Program-made: the position numbers and the translations under genes
The notes under the pieces: generated by a model
Databases searched by the model: none
What the model was told of the DNA's origin: nothing
The model's input: the letters and a program-made list of their open reading frames with translations, nothing else
Source of the DNA: Acidobacteriota bacterium
GTDB taxonomy: Bacteria; Acidobacteriota; Terriglobia; Bryobacterales; Bryobacteraceae
Length of the DNA stretch: 64,000 nucleotides
Direction of reading: 5' to 3'
Assembly: GCA_016213775.1 (NCBI GenBank)
Contig: JACQZR010000090.1
Location: 1 to 64,000, forward strand
Shown here: positions 32,920 through 42,070 of the stretch, one piece after another
Position numbering within the stretch: position 1 is the stretch's first letter
Layout: each line of letters begins with the position of its first letter

Positions 32920-34701
32920 CTACCAAAGTACCTTCATCTCCGGCATCGACAAAACCTCCTGCCGGCTACCCACAATCCCCATCGCACGCATCTGCTGGTA
33001 CACCGGGCGGAATTCCTCTAGTACGCGTACCATGACCTCGGCCTGTTTCGACTCGCTCGATTCTCCTTCATCGCCAAATCGAGCAACCAGCGCCTCAAAA
33101 GTCGACTTCTTGCGCGGGTACGTGCGCAGTTGGACGTCCGAGGCTTCATCCAACTTCGCGGCCTGCTTCACCAGCTTGAGCGCGGTTGCGTATCCGCCGA
33201 GTTCATCGACGAGCCCGATCTTCTTAGCGTCCTCGCCGCTCCAGATACGCCCCTTGGCGATCTCCTTCACGCGCTCCTTCGGTAGCTTGCGCCCTTCGGC
33301 CACCTTACCCGTGAAGTCGTCATACACGCGGTCGAGCCAGGCCTGGAAGCGAGCCCACTCCTCCTTGGTGAAATCGTCGGTGGAAGAAAACATGCGGGCG
33401 TTCTTGCCCGCATGCACTTCATCCCAGGACACGCCAACCTTGTCCCAAACTCCGTTGGTGAGGAGCTTGCCGCCAAGCACTCCAATCGAACCGGTGATGG
33501 TGGCCGGCTGTGCAACAATCTTGTCGGCAGCCATGGCGACGAAGTAGCCGCCTGAACCGGCCACCGAACTCATCGACACAATCACCGGTTTGCCGGCTTT
33601 CCTGGCACGCAGAGTCTCGTGATAGATGGTGTCGGATGCGACATACGAGCCGCCGGGGCTGTCGACCCGGAACAAAATCGCCTTCACGTCCTTGTCCTGG
33701 ATTGCATCGCGAAATGCCGCCGCCACCGTGTCCGATCCCATCACGCCGCTCCCCTGCAACGGATTGAAGTCGCTCTTGCCGCGCACCACCGCACCAACAC
33801 CGTAGATCAGTGCAACCACCGGCCCTTTGTCGTGCGGCCGCCCCGCGCGGTCCAGGTATTTGCTCAGATACAACAACTCCGCGCCGCTCGCCTTCGCCTT
33901 CACCTTTTCGTAGATCTCATCGCGGTACGCCATGCCGTCCACCAGCTTCGCCTGTAGAGCTTCCTGTCCGAGGAGGGGCGCACGGTCGATCACCGCACGC
34001 ACCTCGACTTCGGTGAGCTTGCGTCCCTCGGCGATGCCGCGCACCAGTTGCCCGAACCACGCGTCGAGCAATGACTGCATGGCTTCCCTGTGCGGCCCTG
34101 TGAACTTCTTCTCGGTGAACTGGTTCATCGCGTTCTTGTATTCGTAGCGATGATCCATGCGCGGGACGACGTTGAGTTTTTCTAACGTGCCCTTCATGAA
34201 CATCGCCGACAGGTTGAGCCCGTTGACGCCGATGTCTCCAGACGGCTGCAGCCAGATTTCGTCAAAGGCGGTGGCGAGATAGTAAGCGCCGTTGCCCGGC
34301 CCGAACTCGCCGAAGGTCTCCGCGAAGATGACCGCGAACTTATTCTTGGCGCGAAACGCTGTCACCGCGTCGCGGATCTCCTGCGCCTGCGCCATGCTCA
34401 TGGGCGCGGCGCCGATGCGTGCGATGAACCCCGCCACCTTCGCATCGTCGCGCCCCTTCTCCAACGCATCGACTATGTCGCGCAGAGCCGCGATGCTGCT
34501 GCCGCCGCCTGCAAGCCTTTCAAATGGGTCCCCCGTGGAATGTTCCACGACCGCAGTTTCGAAGTTCGCTTCGAGAATCACCTTGGCCGGCATGCGGCCC
34601 TTGGTGGGTCTGGCCAGCGTGGCCATGACAAACAGCAGCATCACAAAGAACAGCCCGACCCCGAGAATAGTGGCGAACACTTGAGCGATGAATTTCCGCA
34701 T
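32920..34701 (-). CDS. sppA: Signal peptide peptidase SppA, long (tandem-domain) form
   Basis: A 593-residue membrane-bound serine protease that degrades cleaved signal peptides. An N-terminal membrane segment (FIAQVFATILGVGLFFVMLLF) anchors two ClpP-like domains. The nucleophilic serine lies in SSVAGSGGYFVAMAAD in the C-terminal domain. The partner lysine is in RYEYKNAMNQF of the N-terminal domain, the same split dyad as in the 67-kDa E. coli enzyme. The length fits that form rather than the short archaeal/Bacillus type. It is transcribed away from the pseudouridine synthase, whose GTG is 30 bp away. Confidence 0.93.
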   Translation of the reverse strand: MRKFIAQVFATILGVGLFFVMLLFVMATLARPTKGRMPAKVILEANFETAVVEHSTGDPFERLAGGGSSIAALRDIVDALEKGRDDAKVAGFIARIGAAPMSMAQAQEIRDAVTAFRAKNKFAVIFAETFGEFGPGNGAYYLATAFDEIWLQPSGDIGVNGLNLSAMFMKGTLEKLNVVPRMDHRYEYKNAMNQFTEKKFTGPHREAMQSLLDAWFGQLVRGIAEGRKLTEVEVRAVIDRAPLLGQEALQAKLVDGMAYRDEIYEKVKAKASGAELLYLSKYLDRAGRPHDKGPVVALIYGVGAVVRGKSDFNPLQGSGVMGSDTVAAAFRDAIQDKDVKAILFRVDSPGGSYVASDTIYHETLRARKAGKPVIVSMSSVAGSGGYFVAMAADKIVAQPATITGSIGVLGGKLLTNGVWDKVGVSWDEVHAGKNARMFSSTDDFTKEEWARFQAWLDRVYDDFTGKVAEGRKLPKERVKEIAKGRIWSGEDAKKIGLVDELGGYATALKLVKQAAKLDEASDVQLRTYPRKKSTFEALVARFGDEGESSESKQAEVMVRVLEEFRPVYQQMRAMGIVGSRQEVLSMPEMKVLW

Positions 34702-34731
34702 GACCTCATTTGAGCACTATCATCGGAAGAA

Positions 34732-35640
34732 GTGCACCTGTTGACCGTTGGCGCAGCCGATGGTGGAAAGCGGCTCGATCATTATTTGAAGGACCGCTTC
34801 GCAGCGGTCAGCCGCGCACTGATTCAGGAGTGGATCAAAGCCGGGCGCGTGCATCTGAACGGCACTCCCGCGAAGGCATCGGCCACGTTGCGCGGCGGCG
34901 AGTCCATCTCGGTCGATCCCGCCGAACGTCCGCCTCTGAAGGCCGAGGCTGAGGATATTCCCGTGGAGATCCTCTACCAGGACGACTCCGTGATTGCCGT
35001 CAACAAGCCCGCGGGAATGGTGGTGCATGCCGGCGCCGGCGTGCATTCCGGCACGCTCGTGAATGCGCTGCTGCATCGCTTCGGGCAGCTTTCGCTGGAG
35101 GGCGGCGACCTTCGCCCCGGCATTGTCCACCGCTTGGATAAGGATACCAGCGGTGTGATCCTGGTGGCGCGCAACGATGCCGCGCACCGCCGGCTGGCAG
35201 CGCAGTTTTCCGAACGCACCGTCGAGAAAGTCTACCTCGCGCTGGTCCACAAGGAAGTGAAGCGCGACAACGGCGTCATCACCAAACCGATCGCGCGCGA
35301 CCCCGTTCACCGCACCCGCATGACCGCGCGGCTCGCCACCGGCCGCCATGCCATCAGCGAGTACCGCGTGCTGCGCCGCTATCCGCGGCACACGCTATTG
35401 GAAGTGCGGATCGGCACCGGCCGCACACATCAGATTCGCGTGCACCTGGCTAGTATCGGGCATCCCGTGGCGGGCGATACCCTCTATGGCGCGCCCGCGC
35501 AGCAACCGCCCACGGGCCGCTTCTTCCTGCACGCGCAGCGGATCACCTTCGTCAGCCCGGCCACCGGGAAGACGATCACGGTGGAGGCGCCGCTGCCGCC
35601 CGAGTTGCAGGCGTGGTTGGCGCACGCACTTACGGAGTGA
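34732..35640 (+). CDS. RluA/RluD-family pseudouridine synthase
   Basis: A 302-residue rRNA-modifying enzyme. An N-terminal S4 RNA-binding domain (RLDHYLKDRF ... RALIQEWIKAGRVHLNG) is followed by the catalytic domain with D136 in HRLDKDTSGVILVARN. Further motifs are VNKPAGMVVHAGAG and GRTHQIRVHLASIGHPV. The presence of S4 and the length favour the RluD type (23S rRNA helix 69 uridines), but RluC cannot be excluded. The start is GTG 34732 after ggaagaa. The last 11 bases overlap the convergent zinc-ribbon gene. Confidence 0.93.
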   Translation: MHLLTVGAADGGKRLDHYLKDRFAAVSRALIQEWIKAGRVHLNGTPAKASATLRGGESISVDPAERPPLKAEAEDIPVEILYQDDSVIAVNKPAGMVVHAGAGVHSGTLVNALLHRFGQLSLEGGDLRPGIVHRLDKDTSGVILVARNDAAHRRLAAQFSERTVEKVYLALVHKEVKRDNGVITKPIARDPVHRTRMTARLATGRHAISEYRVLRRYPRHTLLEVRIGTGRTHQIRVHLASIGHPVAGDTLYGAPAQQPPTGRFFLHAQRITFVSPATGKTITVEAPLPPELQAWLAHALTE

Positions 35641-35938
35641 CTTCCGTCAATTCCACTTCCAACACAGTCCCGCAGTCCTTGCAGACGAGCGCGCCGTCGT
35701 CGTCCACGTACACCGCAACGGACTCGCATTTCGCACACGCCACCGCCGGGTCGGACGCATCCGGCATCTCCTGTGGCTCCGCAATCCGGCGCTTCGCCGT
35801 GCCCGCCGGCTTCGTCACCGGCTCAAACGTCGCTTTGCATTCCGCGCAGACGTGATTGAAGCAGCACTTCGGTTCGCAGCTATAGAAAACGTCGCCTGAG
35901 CCGCACACCGGACATTGAAACTGGAGCTTCCGCGACAC
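35630..35938 (-). CDS. Small double zinc-ribbon protein
   Basis: A 102-residue protein with two Cys-rich units. The first is FQCPVCGSGDVFYSCEPKCC with a following HVCAECKATF; the second is CAKCESVAVYVDDDGALVCKDCG. The spacing (CxxC...CxxC) is that of zinc ribbons, such as those in transcription-associated or nucleic-acid-binding proteins. A proline- and alanine-rich linker (residues about 42-68) separates them. Its function is unknown. It is convergent with, and overlaps, the pseudouridine synthase by 11 bases. Confidence 0.7.
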   Translation of the reverse strand: MSRKLQFQCPVCGSGDVFYSCEPKCCFNHVCAECKATFEPVTKPAGTAKRRIAEPQEMPDASDPAVACAKCESVAVYVDDDGALVCKDCGTVLEVELTEVTP

Positions 35939-35987
35939 GTGGTAAGATTCCTCTTCTTAAGTTTTCATCCAAGGAGATTCATTGATT

Positions 35988-36944
35988 ATGCGAGTACTGG
36001 TCACTGGAGCACAAGGCTGCATTGGGGCGTGGGTGGTGCGTGGTCTGCTGCTGCGCGGCGTGGAAGTTCTGGTGTTCGACGTAGACGGCAACCCCGCGCG
36101 ACTGGGGTTGATCACCGAGGAGTCGCAGCGCCGGGGATTGCGCATCGAGACCGGAGCGATTGAGGACACCGGCCGCGTGAAGGGGCTCATCAAGGACGAA
36201 GGGATCACGCACATCATCCACCTTGCGGCCGTGCTGATGCCGTTCTGCCAGGTCAATCCCGTCCGGGGCGGTTTAATCAACGTGATTGGCACGCTCAACG
36301 TGTTTGAAGGCGCGCGCGACGCGGGCCGGCCGGTGCGCATTGCCTACGCGAGCAGCTCTGCAGTATGGGGACCCGAGGATGCCTACGAGGCCCGTGCACT
36401 GTCGGAATCCGATCCCACGCGTCCGGCCACCCATTACGGGGTGTTCAAGAACGCGAACGAAGGCAACGCGCGCATCTTCCATGCGGCGAACGGCATCTGC
36501 AGTGTCGGACTGCGCCCGTGGACCGTTTACGGTGTCGGTCGTGATTTCGGTCTCACTGCCGCCCCCACAATCGCCATGAAGAATGTGGTATTGGGAAAAC
36601 CGTATACCATTCCGCTGGGTGGTTATATGGATTTGCAGTATGTGGAGGACGTGGCGGAGACTTTTATTCGGAGTGCGCTTACTGATCTCGATGGCGCTCA
36701 CGTCTTCAACCTTGCGGGCGATGTCATCCATATGGAGGAACTGGTGAAAGCCATCGATGCCATTCGCCCCGGCGCTACGCAACTGCTGTCCGTGAACGGC
36801 CCGCAGGTGCCGGTGGCCTATCGCATGGACGACTCGGCGCTTCGCGCGGCGATACCGGATATTCCGAAGACCGACCTGGAGGCGGGGATACGGAGCACGA
36901 TCGAGATGTATGAGAAGCTGCGGGGGGCTGATCTTCTAGCGTAG
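35988..36944 (+). CDS. NAD-dependent epimerase/dehydratase (extended SDR)
   Basis: A 318-residue extended short-chain dehydrogenase. The Rossmann motif is VTGAQGCIGAWVVRGLL at the N-terminus. The active-site serine region is AYASSSAVWGPED, and Y and K of the catalytic pair are in THYGVFKNANE (YxxxK). The C-terminal part (DLQYVEDVAETFIRSAL) is typical of nucleotide-sugar epimerases and reductases. The substrate is not predictable; relatives include lignin- and uronate-related reductases. The ATG at 35988 lies 11 bp from aaggag; a TTG at 35982 is nearer to it and would add two residues. Confidence 0.85.
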   Translation: MRVLVTGAQGCIGAWVVRGLLLRGVEVLVFDVDGNPARLGLITEESQRRGLRIETGAIEDTGRVKGLIKDEGITHIIHLAAVLMPFCQVNPVRGGLINVIGTLNVFEGARDAGRPVRIAYASSSAVWGPEDAYEARALSESDPTRPATHYGVFKNANEGNARIFHAANGICSVGLRPWTVYGVGRDFGLTAAPTIAMKNVVLGKPYTIPLGGYMDLQYVEDVAETFIRSALTDLDGAHVFNLAGDVIHMEELVKAIDAIRPGATQLLSVNGPQVPVAYRMDDSALRAAIPDIPKTDLEAGIRSTIEMYEKLRGADLLA

Positions 36945-37033
36945 GGCGGTGCTCAGGCGGAACACTGCTGAAACTCGGGGCGCAATCGAACCGAATCAGT
37001 TGGTCTATTGGGCGACTATGCTAGTGTGAGGCG

Positions 37034-39445
37034 ATGCTCTGCTATTTTTGTTTTATTCTCTTCTCCGCGGAGATATTGGCGGCTCAGCCTGTCAATTACT
37101 CTGCAACAACAATATTCTGGGATTGCGTTTTGGGCTCGCCCGTGTCACCTCAGTCCGTAGAGGCCAACGGTGGGGTCTATTCCATCACGGTGCAGGACGC
37201 AGTTCCAGGCACGGTGACACCAACAGCCACGGCGCTCACAACCATTCCGATTGTCACGTTCACCATCACACGTGTCGGGGACTCCCAGTACTCCGGATAT
37301 GTGCTAGGCAGATGCGGGGGCACCAGATTGGATTTCCCTTCCGGGTGGATCTTCGCAGAACACGGCATTAAGGTGCGCACTGACTCCAACGGCCGACAAT
37401 CGGTCTACCTGGAATACTTCAACTCTCACATATGGGGAAACGTATTGGGTGTTTCCGCCTCGTTGACGGATTCCACACTGCTATTTGACGATTCGACACC
37501 GATGCCCGCGACGGTTTTGATACCGATTTACATGAGCCGGGGTACGTTCACGGTTTCGCCGTCCCCATTGAATGCATCCATCACAGCGGGAACCGCGAAG
37601 GTTTTCCCGGTCACAATGAACAGCACCATCTCCGGGGCAAGCTTCAGCACGTTCAGCACGACCACTTACGGGCTTGCCGCCACGGATTTTCTTACCGTCA
37701 AGACCGGCCCTAAGTCGCCGGGCACGGGTTATGTCAGTATCCTGCCGAATACCTCGCCCACGACTACTCAGGTAACGGCCCGTTTCCGCTCACCCGGCAT
37801 GCCCGATTATTACGTTCCTGTAGATCTCACAGTCACAAACGATCCGGTTCCGCTGACGATTACGCCATCCAACCTCATCTTTACTTATGTCAAAGGCTCG
37901 CCGGAGCCGCTCGCAAAGAGCGTAACGATCACGGGCCCCACCGCGAATCTTCGCTTCGACCTGTTCGACAGCAGTTGGATATACCCCACACCGCGCGTTT
38001 TCTGGCTCGCGGAGGGCGTCCCATCACAGTTCGCGATTGCCCCCACGATGAGCAACAAATCCCTGGGAGCCCACACGACGTCGCTACAGATCATGACCGA
38101 CTACGGCAAGATCGGCGAGGTCCCTGTATCGCTCTATGTGCTCGACAGCCCCGGCCAGATAAATGCCACGGCTCAGCCACCCGGCGGAGGAACCATCGAA
38201 TACGTGAGGAACCCGGAAAACGGCACTTACACTACCCTGGCGGCGCGCTCGGCGCCCGGGTTTGCGTTCGCACGCTGGTCCGGATCGGTTACTTCCAACG
38301 ACAACCCGACATCCACGTTGGTGCTCGGCAACATGAATATCGTTGCCGAATTCACACCTGTCAACACGAACTGCACCTACACACTCAGCCCCGCGCGAGT
38401 CCTCGCCCCAGCCGCCGGCGACGTCGGCCGCGTCAGCGTGCAAACACAAACCGGCTGCCCCTGGACCTTCACCCAACTTCCCACCTGGATGACGCTGATC
38501 GGGTCCGCGTCGGGTTCCGGTGCGGGTGCAATCTCTTACACGATCGCCGCTAACACGAACAGTCCCACGCGGCAGGCAACGCTGCTCGGCGGGGGCGCAA
38601 CAGTGCTCGTGGAACAAGCCGGCTCCGGCTGCGTCACCATTTCCGCAAGTAGTCCGGGGCCATTCTCAGCTACGGGTGGCACGCAGACCATTACTCTCAG
38701 TAACTCGGCCAATTGCTCCTTCACTCCAGTGCCAACGGATCCCTGGCTCACTGTGACGTCCCCCAATCCGGTGCAGGGTAACCCATACGTAAATGCCACC
38801 GCAACGGCCAACACCGGCAACCTGGCGCGCGCCACATCCGTTTATCTCGGCGGCTTCCGGCTGCCACTTCTGCAACTCGGCGCACAATTCTCCACCATTT
38901 TCGGCGACATCAACGCAAACACGCCATTCGCGGATTACATCAACATCCTCGAAAAGTCCGGCATCGCCGACCCCTGTGGCAGCGGCTTCTGTCCCGAGTC
39001 GCCTACGACACGCGCGCAGATGGCGGAGTACCTGGTCCACGCGCTCTTCCGATCGGGGGAGTTCGCCAACTCGGGTACACCGTACTTCACCGATGTGCCC
39101 ACCACACATCCGCGCTTCCGCTGGATCCAGAAGCTCTATGAACTCGGCGTCACCACCGGTTGCGGCAGCGGCAAGTTCTGCCCCGACGATTCGGTGACGC
39201 GCGGACAGATGGCCACCTTCCTCGTCCGCGCCCGCGCGGGCATCAACTCGACGGCTTCTTTCCCGTTCCGCTCGACGCCCTATTTTACCGACGTGCCCGG
39301 CACCCACGGCTTCTTCTCCTATGTCCAGAAGCTGCGCGACTGGGGCATCACCGCCGGCTGCAGTACGACGCAGTTCTGCCCTGACAGCATTGTCAGCCGC
39401 GGTCAGATGACCGTATTCATCGTGCGAGGATTCCTCACACAGTAG
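37034..39445 (+). CDS. BACON-domain protein with three C-terminal SLH repeats
   Basis: An 803-residue secreted surface protein. The signal peptide is MLCYFCFILFSAEILAA. The N-terminal half contains beta-sandwich Ig-like modules (FTVSPSPLNASITAGTAKV..., LTITPSNLIFTYVKG...). Two BACON-like domains (about 445-525 and 530-615) each begin with a Cys-containing CTYTLSP or CVTISAS strand. The last 180 residues are three S-layer-homology repeats of the type FADV...I..L...G...C....FCPD..VTRGQMA.FL. The repeats carry extra cysteine pairs (DPCGSGFCPES, TGCGSGKFCPDD, AGCSTTQFCPDS). SLH domains normally attach proteins to cell-wall polysaccharide; a cell-surface role is likely. Confidence 0.82.
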   Translation: MLCYFCFILFSAEILAAQPVNYSATTIFWDCVLGSPVSPQSVEANGGVYSITVQDAVPGTVTPTATALTTIPIVTFTITRVGDSQYSGYVLGRCGGTRLDFPSGWIFAEHGIKVRTDSNGRQSVYLEYFNSHIWGNVLGVSASLTDSTLLFDDSTPMPATVLIPIYMSRGTFTVSPSPLNASITAGTAKVFPVTMNSTISGASFSTFSTTTYGLAATDFLTVKTGPKSPGTGYVSILPNTSPTTTQVTARFRSPGMPDYYVPVDLTVTNDPVPLTITPSNLIFTYVKGSPEPLAKSVTITGPTANLRFDLFDSSWIYPTPRVFWLAEGVPSQFAIAPTMSNKSLGAHTTSLQIMTDYGKIGEVPVSLYVLDSPGQINATAQPPGGGTIEYVRNPENGTYTTLAARSAPGFAFARWSGSVTSNDNPTSTLVLGNMNIVAEFTPVNTNCTYTLSPARVLAPAAGDVGRVSVQTQTGCPWTFTQLPTWMTLIGSASGSGAGAISYTIAANTNSPTRQATLLGGGATVLVEQAGSGCVTISASSPGPFSATGGTQTITLSNSANCSFTPVPTDPWLTVTSPNPVQGNPYVNATATANTGNLARATSVYLGGFRLPLLQLGAQFSTIFGDINANTPFADYINILEKSGIADPCGSGFCPESPTTRAQMAEYLVHALFRSGEFANSGTPYFTDVPTTHPRFRWIQKLYELGVTTGCGSGKFCPDDSVTRGQMATFLVRARAGINSTASFPFRSTPYFTDVPGTHGFFSYVQKLRDWGITAGCSTTQFCPDSIVSRGQMTVFIVRGFLTQ

Positions 39446-39462
39446 CCCCTCATAATAGAGGG

Positions 39463-40269
39463 ATGCCATTTGCCGACCTCGAATTAGCGCGCCGCCTGGA
39501 GCTTGCCGAAGGCCATGCGGGGATGAGTTTCGTCGATGCCCGCGCGCGTTTGATGCCGGCCACGGGAGCTGCGTCCACGCGGATTGCAGGGGCCTGCGTC
39601 ATGTTCGACGGGCCGCAATCGCCCATCACGCAGACATTCGGGCTCGGCATCACACAGCAGGTTTCCGCAGAAGAAATGGACCGCATTGAAGCCTTCTTCG
39701 CCGAACATGCCGCGCCCGTGTTCCACGAAATGTGCCCGCTCGCTGACCATTCCGCTCTCGCTCTGCTCAACGAGCGGCGTTACTTCCCGATGGAATTCTC
39801 CAGCGTCATGTTCCAGCCGGTGGATCCCTCCTGGCGCGACCTCAAGCCCATCGTGCCTGTCCGCCTCGCCCAACCACACGAAGCCGATCTCGCCGCGCGC
39901 GTCATGACCGAAGGCTGGAGCGACGTCGCCCAGCTCCCGGAGATGCACGACCTCGGTCTCGTGATGGCCTCTCGCGACGACAGCCCCTGCTTCCTCGCCG
40001 AGATCGACGGCGTCCCTGCCGCAATGGGTGGCATGTTCCTGTATGAAGGAGTCGCGCTGATGTCGGGCGCATGCACCATCCCCTCGGCTCGACGCCGCGG
40101 AGCGCAGCGCGCACTCTTTGAAGCACGGCTACGCCACGCGGCCGAGCAAGGCTGCGATCTGGCGATGGTCACCACCGGGCCTCCGGGAGGCACCTCGCAG
40201 CGCAATGCGGAACGCCAGGGATTCCGTATCGCCTACACGCGCATCAAGTGGCAGCAGCGTGTATCCTGA
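39463..40269 (+). CDS. GNAT family N-acetyltransferase
   Basis: A 268-residue protein. The second half holds the GNAT fold with the acetyl-CoA loop CTIPSARRRGAQRALFEARL (Q/R-x-x-G-x-A/G pattern) and the terminal SQRNAERQGFRIAYTRIKW. The N-terminal half is a degenerate partner domain, as in two-domain GNAT proteins. The acceptor is unknown. It begins 17 bp after the SLH-protein stop and is followed within 10 bp by the ceramidase-like gene, so these may be cotranscribed. Confidence 0.8.
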   Translation: MPFADLELARRLELAEGHAGMSFVDARARLMPATGAASTRIAGACVMFDGPQSPITQTFGLGITQQVSAEEMDRIEAFFAEHAAPVFHEMCPLADHSALALLNERRYFPMEFSSVMFQPVDPSWRDLKPIVPVRLAQPHEADLAARVMTEGWSDVAQLPEMHDLGLVMASRDDSPCFLAEIDGVPAAMGGMFLYEGVALMSGACTIPSARRRGAQRALFEARLRHAAEQGCDLAMVTTGPPGGTSQRNAERQGFRIAYTRIKWQQRVS

Positions 40270-40276
40270 CATCATC

Positions 40277-41983
40277 ATGCGGATGATCCTCCCGTTCCTC
40301 GCGGCAGCCTGCTCGTGGGCCGCTCCGCTCCCCGATTTCACCGGCGAATGGCGTCTCGTCAATGCCAAAAGCCAGTTCGCTAATCAAACCGCCCCCAAGT
40401 ACAAGATCGTGCAAATCGACCACCGCGACCCCGCTTTCATCAACACCATCGATGAGGAGTCCGGCCAATCGAAAGGGCGCTGGACCTTCTTCTTCTCCAC
40501 CGACGGCGTCGAAAGGCAGAACGATGTATTGGGTAACGCGATGAAGTCCGTGACGCGCTGGGATGGCCCCACGCTGGTGATGAAAACGTCGGGCAAGTAC
40601 GGCCCCAACGAGATCCAGCTCACGGACCGTTACGATCTCTCGCCGGACGGACACACCCTCACCATGAAGCGTCACTTTGAAGGCAAGAGCCCGCAAGGCC
40701 CCATGACCGCGCAGGATCAGATTCTGGTGCACGAACTCGTTCCGCTGCGCGCCGGCATCGCCCGCGTGGAGATCACCCCGAAAGAGTTTCTCCCAATGTA
40801 CGGATACGCCAACCGCCGCTGCGGGCCCGCCAACGGTTTTCACGATCCGCTGATGGCCAAGGTGCTGGTGTTGGAAAGCGCGCTGCGGAAGATGGCAATC
40901 GTGACACTGGATCTCGGAAGCATCGTGTCCGACAAACTGAGCCGCGACGTGAGCGAGAAGCTTGGGATTCCGCTGGTGCTGCTGGCCGCTTCGCACTCGC
41001 ACTCCACGCCGATGTTCCTCCCCTCCGCACTCACGCCGACCTCCGCTCTGGGAGCGCCGCCGCCGGTTACCGCGGCCTATCGCGCTGAGATGGAGGCTAA
41101 GGTGTTCAGCGCCATTCAACAGGCTTCGCAGTCGATGTTCGAAGCAAGTTTCCGGGCAGGCAGAGGCTCCATCCAACTGGGGTACAACCGCCTTACTCCG
41201 CGCGAACACGGCCGCTCGCGCGCGCTGTTCGACAATCTCGAACGCGTCCCCTACGGCCCACTCGATCCCGAGTTCTCCGTGCTGGAAGTGAACGACACGG
41301 CAGGTAACACGCGAGCGCTGATGGTCCACTACGCGGTGCATGCAGTTGTCCTTGGACCCACCAACTGCAAGTACTCCGCCGATTTTCCCGGCGCCATGCA
41401 GTCCACCATTGAGAAGGCCTTGCCGCAAACGCAGGCGATGTTCGTCCAAGGCGGCGCGGGCGACATCAATCCGATCTTTCAGGGCCGTTCCGGCGACGAG
41501 AAGGCCGACTTCGCACTTGTCGATCGTCTGGGCCAGTTGCTGGCCGCCGAGGTTCTGAAGACGCGCTCTTCGTTGAAGCTCATCACCGCGCCCACCAGCG
41601 GCATCCACTTCAAAACCGAGTTGCTGTCATTCAATGATCGCTGGGATAAAAACCGCAAGCACGAAATCTCCATCGCCACCGCGCTCATCGGCCGTGACAT
41701 CGCTATTGCCGCGACACCCGGTGAGCCGCTGCACAAATTCCAGAGGGACTGGAAGCAACAGGCCGCGGTGCCGTTCGCTTTTTACTACGGCTACACCTAC
41801 TCGGGCGCCGGTGCTTGGCCCGGCTATCTGCCCGATCTCCGCTCGTCCGCACACGGTGGCTATGGCGCCGATTCGCCTGCAACGCGCATGGAAGTGGGAG
41901 CGGGAGAAACCATCCTGCAGCATCACCTCATCAATCTCTATCAGCTTCGCGGCTACTGGCTCGTTTCGCCCGGCCAGAACTAG
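40277..41983 (+). CDS. Secreted neutral/alkaline ceramidase-like hydrolase with N-terminal extra domain
   Basis: A 568-residue protein with a signal peptide (MRMILPFLAAACSWAAP). Residues about 18-155 form a small beta-rich domain starting DFTGEWRLVNAKSQF, typical of secreted lipocalin-like domains in Acidobacteria. The main part, from about 160, matches the neutral ceramidase N-terminal domain: RAGIARVEITPKEFLPMYGY, LAASHSHSTPMFLPS and HYAVHAVVLGPTNCKYSADF. It also has FVQGGAGDINPIF, where a catalytic serine is usual. Here QGGAGDINP is the glycine-rich stretch, and I cannot place the serine with certainty. Cleavage of an amide in sphingolipid-like substrates is therefore a tentative role. Confidence 0.75.
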   Translation: MRMILPFLAAACSWAAPLPDFTGEWRLVNAKSQFANQTAPKYKIVQIDHRDPAFINTIDEESGQSKGRWTFFFSTDGVERQNDVLGNAMKSVTRWDGPTLVMKTSGKYGPNEIQLTDRYDLSPDGHTLTMKRHFEGKSPQGPMTAQDQILVHELVPLRAGIARVEITPKEFLPMYGYANRRCGPANGFHDPLMAKVLVLESALRKMAIVTLDLGSIVSDKLSRDVSEKLGIPLVLLAASHSHSTPMFLPSALTPTSALGAPPPVTAAYRAEMEAKVFSAIQQASQSMFEASFRAGRGSIQLGYNRLTPREHGRSRALFDNLERVPYGPLDPEFSVLEVNDTAGNTRALMVHYAVHAVVLGPTNCKYSADFPGAMQSTIEKALPQTQAMFVQGGAGDINPIFQGRSGDEKADFALVDRLGQLLAAEVLKTRSSLKLITAPTSGIHFKTELLSFNDRWDKNRKHEISIATALIGRDIAIAATPGEPLHKFQRDWKQQAAVPFAFYYGYTYSGAGAWPGYLPDLRSSAHGGYGADSPATRMEVGAGETILQHHLINLYQLRGYWLVSPGQN

Positions 41984-42018
41984 AGCTATTACGGTATAGT
42001 AACGAAAGTCCTGGAACA

Positions 42019-42041
42019 AACGCCCAATGATTAGGGGCGTT
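42019..42041 (+). terminator. Weak terminator-like hairpin
   Basis: A 7-bp stem (aacgccc with gggcgtt) around a 9-base loop is followed by cttgtcttc. It lies 36 bp after the ceramidase-like gene and 30 bp before the efflux operon. The T-run is poor, so termination is only moderately likely. Confidence 0.42.
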
Positions 42042-42070
42042 CTTGTCTTCACCCTGTTTCGATAACGTTT

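Noticed and set aside
36945-37033. Promoter for the SLH gene
   Set aside because: ttggtc is present but no -10 box at 16-18 bp spacing is convincing.
40244-41608. 454-codon minus-strand open frame
   Set aside because: Antisense to the ceramidase-like gene with intact signal peptide and motifs.
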